A stretch of DNA of 24,802 bases from the IMG/VR virus record IMGVR_UViG_3300034072_001694, positions 1-24,802 of that record; one strand, given 5' to 3'. The DNA comes from a virus. The translations under genes and the position numbers were made by a program. The notes beneath the pieces are model-generated. The model saw nothing but the letters and a program-made list of their open reading frames with translations, did no database searches and was not told the DNA's origin. Below are positions 13,681 through 20,881 of the stretch, piece after piece. Position 1 is the first letter of the stretch. The number at the start of each line of letters is the position of its first letter.

Positions 13681-14246
13681 ACTGGGGTTCCGGTCTGGCT
13701 TCCGCCTGCTGAGACGCCACTGTGGCGATGGCTCTTCAGGCTCTTGCCGCCGCCGATCACGTCCTCGCTGGCAGTGAGGGTGCCGGTGATCGAGACATCA
13801 CCCTGGATATCCACCCCGCCATCGCTGACGAGCACGGTGGTTGCGCCCGACGGCAGCTGCATCAGCAGCTCGTGCGCGTCGGGATCATAGGAAAATACCG
13901 CGCCATCCTTGAACCGCACCAGCGCGACCGGTTCATCGATCGGCGGGGGATTGGCGTTGGAATGAAGCCCGCCAACGAAGACCCCGGCGCCCAGTTCGCC
14001 ACCGGGGCAGAACAGCAGCCCCTGTTCTCCCACCGCAGGCGGGAGCCAGGCGCGGGTTTCACCCATGCGGGGATGCAGCCAGCGCACTGGCGGGGTAACG
14101 GCATCGTCGCCCCCGCTTTCCGGATCATCGAGGCGAACGGTGCAGGTTCCACCTTGCAGATCGACCGACGCGACAACGCCGACGCGGATCAGGGCGTCAA
14201 CATCGGTCGGGGCATCTTCTGGCGTTCTGGGCATGGCGGCAAACAT
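13677..14246 (-). CDS. V: P2 gpV-like baseplate spike protein
   Basis: About 189 residues from the ATG at 14246; a GTG at 14270 and an ATG at 14234 are alternatives and the true start is unclear. Family features: IRVGVVASVDLQGGTCTVRL, then WLHPRMGETRAWLPPAVGEQ, then LLFCPGGELGAGVFVGGLHS, then a beta-helix-like end with GGGKSLKSHRHSGVSAGG. The final H-R-H-x-G residues match the iron-binding tip HxH of the P2 gpV membrane-piercing spike. It is first in the leftward operon and faces J across a short divergent promoter region. Confidence 0.92.
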   Translation of the reverse strand: MFAAMPRTPEDAPTDVDALIRVGVVASVDLQGGTCTVRLDDPESGGDDAVTPPVRWLHPRMGETRAWLPPAVGEQGLLFCPGGELGAGVFVGGLHSNANPPPIDEPVALVRFKDGAVFSYDPDAHELLMQLPSGATTVLVSDGGVDIQGDVSITGTLTASEDVIGGGKSLKSHRHSGVSAGGSQTGTPV

Positions 14247-14277
14247 GCCGCCCGCATCGCCTCGCGCCACCCTGCTG

Positions 14278-14302
14278 CGTTGTAAGCTCCCGCCTCACAA
14301 CG
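14278..14302. promoter_or_regulatory. Putative late-activator site, copy 2 (CGTTGT-N13-ACAACG)
   Basis: A perfect 6+6 inverted repeat with a 13-base spacer in the short gap between the divergent V and J operons. It is identical in arms and spacing to the copy before the endolysin (19517-19541). The centre (14290) is 57 bases from the J start and 44 to 56 from the likely V starts. One symmetric site could drive both operons; P2 Ogr sites (TGT-N12-ACA near -55) are the model. Confidence 0.7.
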
Positions 14303-14346
14303 CGCGCGGGTGGCGGGATTGCCGTGCTTTGCCGAACACAAGCGTC

Positions 14347-15210
14347 ATGGTCAGTTCCATCGCCACCGGCCCATCCGTCGATCTCTCCGCGCTGCCCGCG
14401 CCGGACGTGGTCGAGCAGCCTTCCTACGAGACGCGTCTCGCCGCCAAGCTCGCGAGCCTGATCGCCCAAGCGCCCGAGTTCACCGCACTGGTCGAAAGTG
14501 ACCCGGCGATGAAGCTGCTTGAAGCCGACAGCTATGACGAGACGGTTCTGGCGCAGGCCTTTGCCGATGCAGCACGGGGCTTGTTGATCGCCTTTGCGAC
14601 CGGGCCGCGCCTCGATCACCTGGCTGCACTCTACGGCGTGGAGCGGTTGCCTGGAGAGAGCGACACCGCCCTGCGCCAGCGCGTGCAGCTCGCGCCGCAC
14701 AGTTTCTCGGTTGCAGGGCCCGAACTCGCCTATGTTTACTGGGCGCGCTCAGCCGATCCGGACGTAGCAGACGCGACCGCAGTGAGCCCGACGCCGGGGC
14801 AAGTGGTGGTCACGGTGCTTGCCGCCTCTGGCAATGGCGTGCCGAATGCGGGTGTACTCAATGCGGTGCGCAATGTCCTGACCGGGCCGGTGCGCCCGCT
14901 CACCGACGAAGTGATCGTCCAGCCCGCCACGCTCGTGCCCTTCGCGATCGAGGCGCAGCTCACTGTGTTTGCCGGGCCTGACCAGGCACTCATCCTGCAG
15001 ACCGCGCAAGCAAGCCTCGCAGCTCACCTCGCCGCTGCGCGCAAGCTCGGCCGCGACGTGACACGCTCTGCCCTGATCGCTGCGCTCCATGTTGCCAACG
15101 TCCAAAAGGTCGAACTGCTCTCTCCGGTGGCCGATATCGTCATCGATCAAAGCGAGATCGCCTCGGTCACGGCTGAAAGCGTCACGATCGCCGGGACGGT
15201 GATCTCGTGA
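14347..15210 (+). CDS. J: P2 gpJ-like baseplate assembly protein
   Basis: A 287-residue protein (P2 gpJ is 302). It opens with VDLSALPAPDVVEQPSYETR, the gpJ hallmark, and has ESDPAMKLLEADSYDE, then PGESDTALRQRVQLA, then SVAGPELAYVYWARSADPDV, then VSPTPGQVVVTVLA and LGRDVTRSALIAALHVANVQ. It is a gp6-like wedge protein that forms the baseplate periphery. No good ribosome site precedes the ATG, and the dyad is close by, so a short-leader or leaderless message is possible. Confidence 0.94.
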   Translation: MVSSIATGPSVDLSALPAPDVVEQPSYETRLAAKLASLIAQAPEFTALVESDPAMKLLEADSYDETVLAQAFADAARGLLIAFATGPRLDHLAALYGVERLPGESDTALRQRVQLAPHSFSVAGPELAYVYWARSADPDVADATAVSPTPGQVVVTVLAASGNGVPNAGVLNAVRNVLTGPVRPLTDEVIVQPATLVPFAIEAQLTVFAGPDQALILQTAQASLAAHLAAARKLGRDVTRSALIAALHVANVQKVELLSPVADIVIDQSEIASVTAESVTIAGTVIS

Positions 15211-15842
15211 CCAGTCTTCTGCCTCCCAACGCCACCGGGGCCGAACGCGCGCTCGAGCAGGCGATGCGTGCCGGGATCGACCTGTCTGCAGTGGGGACCT
15301 TGTGGAACCCGGAAACCTGCCCGCCAGACGTACTGCCGTTCCTCGCATGGGGCGTTGCCATCAGCCACTGGGATTCCACCTGGTCCGAAGCGCAGAAGCG
15401 CGCAGCGGTGGCCGGTGCAATCCCGTTCCACCAGATCAAGGGCACTCGCGCCGCCGTCGAACAGATCCTCGCGCGGTTTCACCCGCTGCTCTCGATCGTC
15501 GAATGGTGGGAAGCCAACCCGCGCCGCACGCCGCACACCTTCGAGGTCCGCGCTCCGGCAGGTCCCGGTGGCATCGATGCCAGCTTCCTCACCACCGAGA
15601 CGGCCGAAGCGATCATCCGCGACGTTGCCGCGGCCAAGCCGCTGCGCGCGCACTTCGATTTCGTCTTTGCCCTCGAAACGGAGGCCAGCCTCTACATGGC
15701 GGGCGGTGTGATCGCCGGGTCAATCCAACGGGCCGACTATGAAGCGGTCCACGATACGAGCCGCGATTGGTCCATCGTGCTGCAGACCGAGGATGGCGAG
15801 CCGATTGCCGATGAAGACGGCACCTTCCTGGAGACTTCATAA
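15207..15842 (+). CDS. I: P2 gpI-like tail protein
   Basis: A 211-residue protein started by GTG that overlaps the J stop (GTGA). It shows the gpI pattern: LLPPNATGAERALEQAMRAG, then LWNPETCPPDVLPFLAWGVA, then DSTWSEAQKRAAVAGAIPFH and QIKGTRAAVEQIL. It links the baseplate wedge to the tail fibres. The C-terminal 45 residues (after FALETEASLYMAGG) are longer than in P2 and end acidic. It is coupled to the fibre gene H (TAATG). Confidence 0.92.
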   Translation: MTSLLPPNATGAERALEQAMRAGIDLSAVGTLWNPETCPPDVLPFLAWGVAISHWDSTWSEAQKRAAVAGAIPFHQIKGTRAAVEQILARFHPLLSIVEWWEANPRRTPHTFEVRAPAGPGGIDASFLTTETAEAIIRDVAAAKPLRAHFDFVFALETEASLYMAGGVIAGSIQRADYEAVHDTSRDWSIVLQTEDGEPIADEDGTFLETS

Positions 15843-16891
15843 TGGGTGCGCTTTACCTCTCGCTGACGGACGCTGGCCTTGCCGCCGTGCAAGGCGCTTC
15901 GGGCAGCGACCCGGTCGTCATCGCTGAATTGGGGCTTACTGCCACACCGTTTACCGTTGCGCCGACACTCACCGCCTTGCCTGGGGAGTTCAAGCGCATC
16001 GGCGCGGTGTCCGGTGTCGCAGCTGCGGCCAACATCACGCACATGACCGCCTACGACACCAGCAGCGATGTCTGGAACGCTACGGGCCTTGGCCTTTGGC
16101 TGGCAGATGGCACGCTGTTCGCGGTCTACAGCTCGAACTCGACAATCATAAACAAGGCCGCGCCCGCCTTTGCCATGGTGGGGTTCGACATTGCGTTCAA
16201 CGCTGATCTCGCCGGCTCGATTGCGTTCGGCGATCCGATCTTCACCAATCCGCCCGCAACCACCGAAATGCGCGGTCTGATCGAGCTGGCCGACGAAGCA
16301 GAGGCACTGGCAGGAGAGGACCGTCTGCGCGCTCTCACCCCCGGGCGGGCGAAGGCAGTGCTCCTCGCATGGCTGTTGGGCTTGGACGGTGCAGGCTCCG
16401 GCCTCGATGCCGACCAGCTCGATGGACAGCACGGGGCGTGGTACGCCGACATCGCGGCCAGGCTCGGCTACACGCCGCTCAATGCCGCAGCCTACACGGC
16501 AGCCGATGTGCTGGCCAAGCTGCTGACCGTCGACGGGGCGGGCTCGGGTGTCGATGCCGACACACTGGATGGTTTCCACGGCGCTGACTATCGCCGCGTC
16601 GTCTCCTCGAACATCGCCGCGAACGGTGGATACATTGAGTACTCTGACGGGTTCAAGGAGACCTGGGGCTGGGTCGATTGCGGGGCGAATGCCTCAGCCT
16701 GGTTTAACGTGCCAATCGCTCACACCGAGTGGATCGTACCGGCTCTCGCCGTCTCGGTGCAGCCGGGTGACGACAACAATTCCGAGAACACTGGCGTCGG
16801 CGTGATCACTCTCGGCCCTCCTACCACCATCGAAATCTACAGCGCGGAGAACTTTACCTCGCGCGTCTTCATCCAGACCAAGGGCAAGTGA
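15842..16891 (+). CDS. H: P2 gpH-like tail fibre protein
   Basis: A 349-residue protein, shorter than P2 gpH (669). The N-terminal 150 residues are the baseplate-attachment part (YLSLTDAGLAAVQGASGSDP, ending near GSIAFGDPIFTNPPATTEMR). GLIELADEAEALAGEDRLRA is the common short fibre-repeat motif. Two copies of a 7-residue-plus motif follow, DGAGSGLDADQLDGQHGAWY and DGAGSGVDADTLDGFHGADY, typical of trimeric fibre shafts. The last 90 residues (YIEYSDGFKETWGWVD on) form a small receptor-binding tip. No gpG-type fibre chaperone is recognised next to it. Confidence 0.88.
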   Translation: MGALYLSLTDAGLAAVQGASGSDPVVIAELGLTATPFTVAPTLTALPGEFKRIGAVSGVAAAANITHMTAYDTSSDVWNATGLGLWLADGTLFAVYSSNSTIINKAAPAFAMVGFDIAFNADLAGSIAFGDPIFTNPPATTEMRGLIELADEAEALAGEDRLRALTPGRAKAVLLAWLLGLDGAGSGLDADQLDGQHGAWYADIAARLGYTPLNAAAYTAADVLAKLLTVDGAGSGVDADTLDGFHGADYRRVVSSNIAANGGYIEYSDGFKETWGWVDCGANASAWFNVPIAHTEWIVPALAVSVQPGDDNNSENTGVGVITLGPPTTIEIYSAENFTSRVFIQTKGK

Positions 16892-16893
16892 CC

Positions 16894-17124
16894 ATGAGCG
16901 AAGCCATGAAGATCACCGTGGGCCGGTTCGATGCCGCCACCGGCACCGTGCCGGTCACCTTCGAGCAGGACGGCAAGAGCCACTCGCGAAGCGTAAACGC
17001 CGTGATCGGGGAGGACGGCAAGCACGATCGCGCCGCCACGCTGGCACGCGTCGACGAGGTCGCAGCTGGTGTGGCCAACAAGTTCGCACTGGGCGTCCTT
17101 GGCGCCAGGGACGGGGAGGCCTGA
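16894..17124 (+). CDS. 76-residue hypothetical fibre-operon protein
   Basis: The start is taken at MSEAMKITVG; a GTG two codons earlier overlaps the H stop (GTGA) and is equally good. The short beta-rich sequence GRFDAATGTVPVTFEQDGKS is followed by a polar helix (GKHDRAATLARVDEVAAG). It sits between two fibre genes. A role in fibre folding or attachment is possible, but no family is recognised. Confidence 0.65.
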   Translation: MSEAMKITVGRFDAATGTVPVTFEQDGKSHSRSVNAVIGEDGKHDRAATLARVDEVAAGVANKFALGVLGARDGEA

Positions 17125-17127
17125 TCG

Positions 17128-19434
17128 ATGGCGAAGATTACCGAATTGCCGGTGGCTGGCCCGCTTTCGGGCACCGAGCCCGTGATCGTGATTCAGGATG
17201 GCGAGGCACGTCAGTCGACTATCGGGCTGGTTGTTGAGGAAGTTGCGCAGCCATTCGTCGATGAGGCGGCGGCAAGTGCCACAGCCTTCGCCCGCACCCA
17301 ACGCCGCAACGTGGCGGTCAATCCTGCCCTTTCCTCCACTGGTGCCGCGACAAGCTGGCAGCTTTCGACCGGCACTGTCCCGACGTATGAGACGCTGCAC
17401 GCCGATGTTCTCAGCGCCTTGGCCGCACTCGACATGCCCGCGCCGGATCGCGCCATCGCGTTTGATACGGGTTCCGGGCTGACTTTCGCCTATAAGAACG
17501 AGCCGCTGACCCCGGCAGACAACAGCCTCTATGTCGTGTGCTATGCGCTTCAGTATTCGAGCGCTGGCGCCTTCAGCGGGCTTGACGCCATCGTTTACAG
17601 CCCAAGCGCCGGCAACCTGATCGGCAAGACGACGGGCTTCGTCTCGCTGTCGTCGACGGTTCGGCTCTATTGGGTGGCTGGGCAGCTTCCTGCATCGGGC
17701 CTTGTGCGTCTGGCTAAAGGCAACAGCGTGGTCGGTTCCGGCGATGCGCAGTTGATGGGTTTCGGAACGTTCAAGTCGGCAACTGCCATCGGCATCAATG
17801 ACGTGCGGCTCTATGACTTCTACCCCGATGTGGTGGACAAGGACGATACCGAGGTCGCCAACCACAAGGCGCTGGCGACAGCGCAGACCAACATTGCCGC
17901 GAACAGTGCCGCGATTGCAGCTCTGCAACTGGCCGCTGCGGCTGATCCGGTGCTTTCGCGCCCCATCGTCGGCTTCGGTGACAGCCGCATCCAGTTCAAC
18001 CGCGACAACTGGCGGACTGCAACATCCTCCGACTTCAAGGGCATCCCCATCGGCGGATATGGCTGGTGGTCGCGTGACGTGACCGCTTCTGTCTCGTCTG
18101 GTGCGGGCACGCTCGAATATCGGGCCAGTGACAAGAAAATGCGCCTGACCCTCGCGGGTGATACAGCAGGCGCGTGGACCGATGTTGTCGCGGGCTACAA
18201 CACGCTTACCAGCGGCAACGGCACCACAACGATGACGTTCCCGCTCAACAGCTTCACGCGACTGCCTGTGAGCGATCAGACGGTCGATCTTGGCGCGCTT
18301 ACTTCGATGTGGCGTGGCTATCGTTCGGACGGCGCGCTTGTCCGAATGCTGGCGCAATGGGGCTGGCCGGATCAGGAGCCTGACATCTACGGCTTCGGCG
18401 GCGGCACTGAAGCAGACTTCCTTGAGATTCTGCCGTGGCTTCGTGCCCAACTCACCGTGCCTTCGACGGTGTTCTATCAAGGGATCACCAACGAAATCAG
18501 CGCAGGGACTTCCGGGGCTACGATCATCAGCCGGATGCGGCAGATCATCGATACCCTTAAAGCCGACGGGCACGAGGTTCTGATCATCGGCAACTGCGCT
18601 CGGTGGGGCACGGCGGTCAGCACGCCGATGACTGCGGGGCAGATCACGGCTTCGCAAGAAGTGCGGGATTGGCTTCTGGGGCAGGAAGGTTTCATCGACC
18701 TGTTTCCGCCAACGTGCGACACGGCGAACCTTGCCGATCTTCGCCCCAAGGCTGGCATCCTGGCGGATACCGTTCACTTCGGGGGCCGTGGGGCACAGGC
18801 GGTCGGCGTTGTCGGCGGAACCTATCTGAAACGGCGCTACGGGGCCGGGACGCGGATCAAGGCATCGGACACGGACAACAAGTGGCCCAGCGGCTTCCCC
18901 GGGCTGACCAGCGGCGGAACGGGCGTCAACGGCACCACAATTACGGGTGTTGTTCCCAATGGCTGGGGCGTCCAGCTTGTCAGCGGGACAGCGGCGGTTG
19001 TGTGTTCGGTCGAAGAGCGCGCCGATGCGCCCGGCGAGTATCTGTTCAATGTCGAGATCACTGCGACAACTGCAACGTTCGTGCAGTTGTCCGGGTCTGG
19101 CGCAACGACCACCCTTGCGGCGCTTGGGTTGGTCGTGGGCGACCGGGTGCGCTTCCGGCCAATCATGCACATCAAGACGGCATCGGGTGTCGATGCGGTT
19201 CGGCCTTACCTGCTGTTCACCGGGCTTACCCCAACCACCACGCTTGAAGCCTGCCGCAGCGGCTTGACCAGCAACGCGGCGGAAGGGTTCGCGGTCGGAG
19301 GGCCGGTTGATCTTTCGACGCCAGCACAAGCCATCCCGACCGGCACAATCAATGTCCGCCCGTTCGTTGACCTCTACGTCGATGCAGGGGGTTCGTTGAA
19401 AGTCGCTCTTGCGGCCAAAATTCTCGTGGCATGA
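17128..19434 (+). CDS. Tail fibre/spike with SGNH-hydrolase domain
   Basis: A 768-residue protein. The N-terminus (MAKITELPVAGPLSGTEPVI) is a known attachment motif of phage fibres and spikes, followed by a short coiled-coil region and a beta-rich domain to about 235. Residues about 275-570 look like an SGNH/GDSL esterase: Ser286 in GFGDSR, Asn455 in YQGITNEI, and Asp547-His550 in ADTVHFGGRG. The block order and spacing fit an esterase or O-deacetylase acting on surface polysaccharide. The C-terminal 190 residues (from GLTSGGTGVNG) are beta-rich and resemble a carbohydrate-binding jelly roll. It follows the H fibre and is probably an enzymatic receptor-binding protein. Confidence 0.8.
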   Translation: MAKITELPVAGPLSGTEPVIVIQDGEARQSTIGLVVEEVAQPFVDEAAASATAFARTQRRNVAVNPALSSTGAATSWQLSTGTVPTYETLHADVLSALAALDMPAPDRAIAFDTGSGLTFAYKNEPLTPADNSLYVVCYALQYSSAGAFSGLDAIVYSPSAGNLIGKTTGFVSLSSTVRLYWVAGQLPASGLVRLAKGNSVVGSGDAQLMGFGTFKSATAIGINDVRLYDFYPDVVDKDDTEVANHKALATAQTNIAANSAAIAALQLAAAADPVLSRPIVGFGDSRIQFNRDNWRTATSSDFKGIPIGGYGWWSRDVTASVSSGAGTLEYRASDKKMRLTLAGDTAGAWTDVVAGYNTLTSGNGTTTMTFPLNSFTRLPVSDQTVDLGALTSMWRGYRSDGALVRMLAQWGWPDQEPDIYGFGGGTEADFLEILPWLRAQLTVPSTVFYQGITNEISAGTSGATIISRMRQIIDTLKADGHEVLIIGNCARWGTAVSTPMTAGQITASQEVRDWLLGQEGFIDLFPPTCDTANLADLRPKAGILADTVHFGGRGAQAVGVVGGTYLKRRYGAGTRIKASDTDNKWPSGFPGLTSGGTGVNGTTITGVVPNGWGVQLVSGTAAVVCSVEERADAPGEYLFNVEITATTATFVQLSGSGATTTLAALGLVVGDRVRFRPIMHIKTASGVDAVRPYLLFTGLTPTTTLEACRSGLTSNAAEGFAVGGPVDLSTPAQAIPTGTINVRPFVDLYVDAGGSLKVALAAKILVA

Positions 19435-19553
19435 TCGCTTCGCTTGGGCTGTTGGCAAGCCGGCTGCAGCTCGACCCCGCAAACGCGTTACAGCCGAACA
19501 AAACTGCGAAGCGTTTCGTTGTGCACCGCGACCTGACAACGCCTGCCACGTGA
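19431..19553 (+). CDS. Possible 40-residue protein
   Basis: An ATG overlaps the SGNH-fibre stop (ATGA) and a frame of 40 codons follows: MIASLGLLASRLQLDPANAL, then QPNKTAKRFV and 10 more. No family and no independent ribosome site. Its 3' part contains dyad copy 3, so this stretch may be only a promoter region. Listed because the coupling matches that of the other genes. Confidence 0.3.
   Translation: MIASLGLLASRLQLDPANALQPNKTAKRFVVHRDLTTPAT
19517..19541. promoter_or_regulatory. Putative late-activator site, copy 3 (CGTTGT-N13-ACAACG)
   Basis: A perfect 6+6 inverted repeat with 13-base spacer, the same arms as copy 2. The centre is 77 bases before the endolysin start. It suggests that lysis genes have their own late promoter, separate from the J operon. 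Confidence 0.65.
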
Positions 19554-19566
19554 TCTCCGCGCGCGC

Positions 19567-19603
19567 GCGAGGCACGCTTTCGGCAAGACGAAAGGTGCCT
19601 CGC
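19567..19603 (+). other. Strong hairpin touching the endolysin start codon
   Basis: Stem GCGAGGCAC/GTGCCTCGC (19567-19575, 19595-19603) continued, after one bulged G, by CTTTCG/CGAAAG (19577-19582, 19589-19594), with loop GCAAGA. That gives 15 base pairs ending two bases before the ATG at 19606. No U-run follows, so it is not a standard terminator, and no ribosome site is visible between it and the ATG. It may control endolysin translation or act at the DNA level. Confidence 0.75.
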
Positions 19604-19605
19604 AG

Positions 19606-20163
19606 ATGCCTATCCCGGCAGGATTTCCAAAAGGCTACGAATGGCTGGCAAGTGTCGGCCAGCTTCCGCGCACGATCGTGGAAGCTATGCGCCTGCACGG
19701 CATTGCCGAAGTTGTTGGAAAGGGCTCCAACGCCACAATCCTGAGCTGGCGCGATGAGCTCAATGCAGCAGGCGTAATGATTGCCGGCTATTCGGACGAT
19801 GATGTTCCGTGGTGCGGACTGTTCGCTGCGATCGCAGCGCATCGCGCAGGCAAGCGTGTTCCTGAAAATCCGCTCTGGGCCCGCAACTGGGCCAAGTTTG
19901 GCTCCCCGGTCGTAAAGGCCGCGTTGGGCGATGTGCTGGTGTTTCAGCGCCCCGGCGGCGGAGGTCACGTCGGCTTCTATATCGGCGAGGACAGCACCGC
20001 ATTCCACGTGCTGGGCGGTAACCAAGGCAACGCGGTGACCATCACGCGCATCCGCAAGGAACGCTGCATCGCCGTGCGGCGCCCGGAATACTCCGTTCCG
20101 CCAGCAAGCGTGCGCCGGTTCGAGCTGGCCGCCGCAGGCGCACTTTCCGTGAACGAGGCCTGA
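19606..20163 (+). CDS. Endolysin-like peptidoglycan hydrolase (TIGR02594 / CHAP-NlpC type)
   Basis: A 185-residue protein of the TIGR02594 family common in alphaproteobacterial phages. Landmarks: YEWLASVGQLPRTIVEAMRL, SNATILSWRDEL, DDDVPWCGLFAA with the likely nucleophile Cys70, PLWARNWAKFG, LGDVLVFQRPGGGGHVGFYI with His121, and HVLGGNQGN with Asn139, then ITRIRKERCIAVRRP. It has no signal peptide, so it should need a holin for export. It opens the lysis cassette, followed by a small membrane protein and spanins. Family members are also used as tail lysins, but the position favours host lysis. Confidence 0.82.
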   Translation: MPIPAGFPKGYEWLASVGQLPRTIVEAMRLHGIAEVVGKGSNATILSWRDELNAAGVMIAGYSDDDVPWCGLFAAIAAHRAGKRVPENPLWARNWAKFGSPVVKAALGDVLVFQRPGGGGHVGFYIGEDSTAFHVLGGNQGNAVTITRIRKERCIAVRRPEYSVPPASVRRFELAAAGALSVNEA

Positions 20164-20164
20164 C

Positions 20165-20257
20165 ATGGGCGAACGGTTCTATTGCGCACTAGCGGTCGCA
20201 ATCGGTGGCGGGGCTCTGTTCGCTTTGATCGACCAACTGCAGGAGGTTTGGCTGTGA
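20165..20257 (+). CDS. 30-residue membrane miniprotein, holin candidate
   Basis: Starts three bases after the endolysin stop and its TGA overlaps the spanin GTG (GTGA). The product has one hydrophobic span, FYCALAVAIGGGALFALI, between a short N-terminus (MGER) and a polar end (DQLQEVWL). No other holin is visible in the cassette, and single-span holins exist, but 30 residues is very short; it might instead be an antiholin or a translational coupler. Confidence 0.5.
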   Translation: MGERFYCALAVAIGGGALFALIDQLQEVWL

Positions 20258-20793
20258 TCCTGCACTTCCTGAGGCAACGCGGACTGCTGCTCGCCCTGGT
20301 GTTCATTGCGGGATGGGGCGCCGGCCTCAAGCTCGAAAACCGCAGCCTCACCAATAGGCTGGCGCAGTGCCAGGAGGGGCGGTCCCTGATCATGGCAGCC
20401 GTGAGTGAGGCCGACGCGCTGGCGCAGGCAGCGCGTGAAGACCAGGAGCGGCGTAGCGCCGACAACGCGAAAAGGAGCGATGCTTCCCATGATCAGGATC
20501 TGGAACGCGCGGCTGATGCTGCTCGCCGCTTTGCTGCTGCCAATCGCATCGCCACTGGCGGGGTGCGCCCCGCGCCAGATCGAAGTGAGAGCATCGAAGC
20601 CCCTGCCACCGCCCCGGGTGGCAGTGCCGGGTTTCCTGCAGAAGTGCCCGCCGATCCCCTCGTGGCTATCACAAGTACTGATCTGCAGACCTGCACCGCC
20701 GCCGTGACCTTTGCCGTGGCCGCCCACAACTGGGCGGCAGGCTTGGCAAACGACCGCGGCAGCGAGCCGCCTGTAACCCCGCTGCTAGAGTGA
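20254..20793 (+). CDS. Rz: i-spanin (Rz-like)
   Basis: A 179-residue protein started by GTG overlapping the previous stop. Layout of an inner-membrane spanin: short N-terminus, one membrane span (LLLALVFIAGWGAGLKL), then a long periplasmic helix (SEADALAQAAREDQERRSAD, RAADAARRFAAANR) and a Pro/Ala-rich region before a cysteine (LQTCTAAVTF). With its embedded partner it would fuse inner and outer membranes at the last step of lysis. It overlaps the o-spanin gene in another frame, the usual nested arrangement. Confidence 0.82.
   Translation: MILHFLRQRGLLLALVFIAGWGAGLKLENRSLTNRLAQCQEGRSLIMAAVSEADALAQAAREDQERRSADNAKRSDASHDQDLERAADAARRFAAANRIATGGVRPAPDRSESIEAPATAPGGSAGFPAEVPADPLVAITSTDLQTCTAAVTFAVAAHNWAAGLANDRGSEPPVTPLLE
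20480..20707 (+). CDS. Rz1: o-spanin lipoprotein (Rz1-like), nested in Rz
   Basis: A 75-residue protein fully inside the i-spanin gene in a different frame. AAAGGAG lies just before the ATG. It has a lipoprotein signal: MLPMIRIWNARLMLLAALLL then PIASPLAGC, with the lipobox LAGC. The mature part is short and rich in proline (KPLPPPRVAVPGF, CPPIPSW), as in lambda Rz1. The frame to 20405 upstream has no support. Confidence 0.85.
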   Translation: MLPMIRIWNARLMLLAALLLPIASPLAGCAPRQIEVRASKPLPPPRVAVPGFLQKCPPIPSWLSQVLICRPAPPP

Positions 20794-20797
20794 AAAG

Positions 20798-20829
20798 GGC
20801 CCTGCCTCATGGCTTCAAGAGGCAGGGCC
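20798..20829. terminator. Hairpin after lysis genes, possible terminator
   Basis: Perfect 11-bp stem GGCCCTGCCTC/GAGGCAGGGCC with a 10-base loop, five bases after the Rz stop. In the plus direction no U-run follows; in the minus direction CTTTT follows, so as an intrinsic terminator it would work better for leftward transcription. It may instead be the first element of a structured leader. Confidence 0.5.
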
Positions 20830-20833
20830 AAGG

Positions 20834-20881
20834 CGAGGGACTGATGAGTCCCTTCGGGTCGCAAGCGCCTGATAGCAGGCG
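20834..20881 (+). ncRNA. Structured RNA candidate (two further hairpins)
   Basis: Hairpin AGGGACT/AGTCCCT with loop GATG (20836-20853, extended by CG/CG around one bulge), then hairpin CGCCTG/CAGGCG with loop ATAG (20866-20881). With the 20798 stem this makes three stable hairpins in 85 bases, in a gap without genes. An alternative fold of the same bases resembles a hammerhead core (CTGATGA at 20841-20847, GCAA at 20861-20864) but breaks one invariant base. It may be a leader element for the gene at 20947. Confidence 0.35.

Noticed and set aside
16837-20166. Antisense open frame of 1109 codons on the minus strand
   Set aside because: It runs under five well-supported plus-strand genes; long stop-free antisense frames are common in GC-rich coding DNA, the product is Arg/His/Cys-rich and matches no family, and there is no ribosome site.
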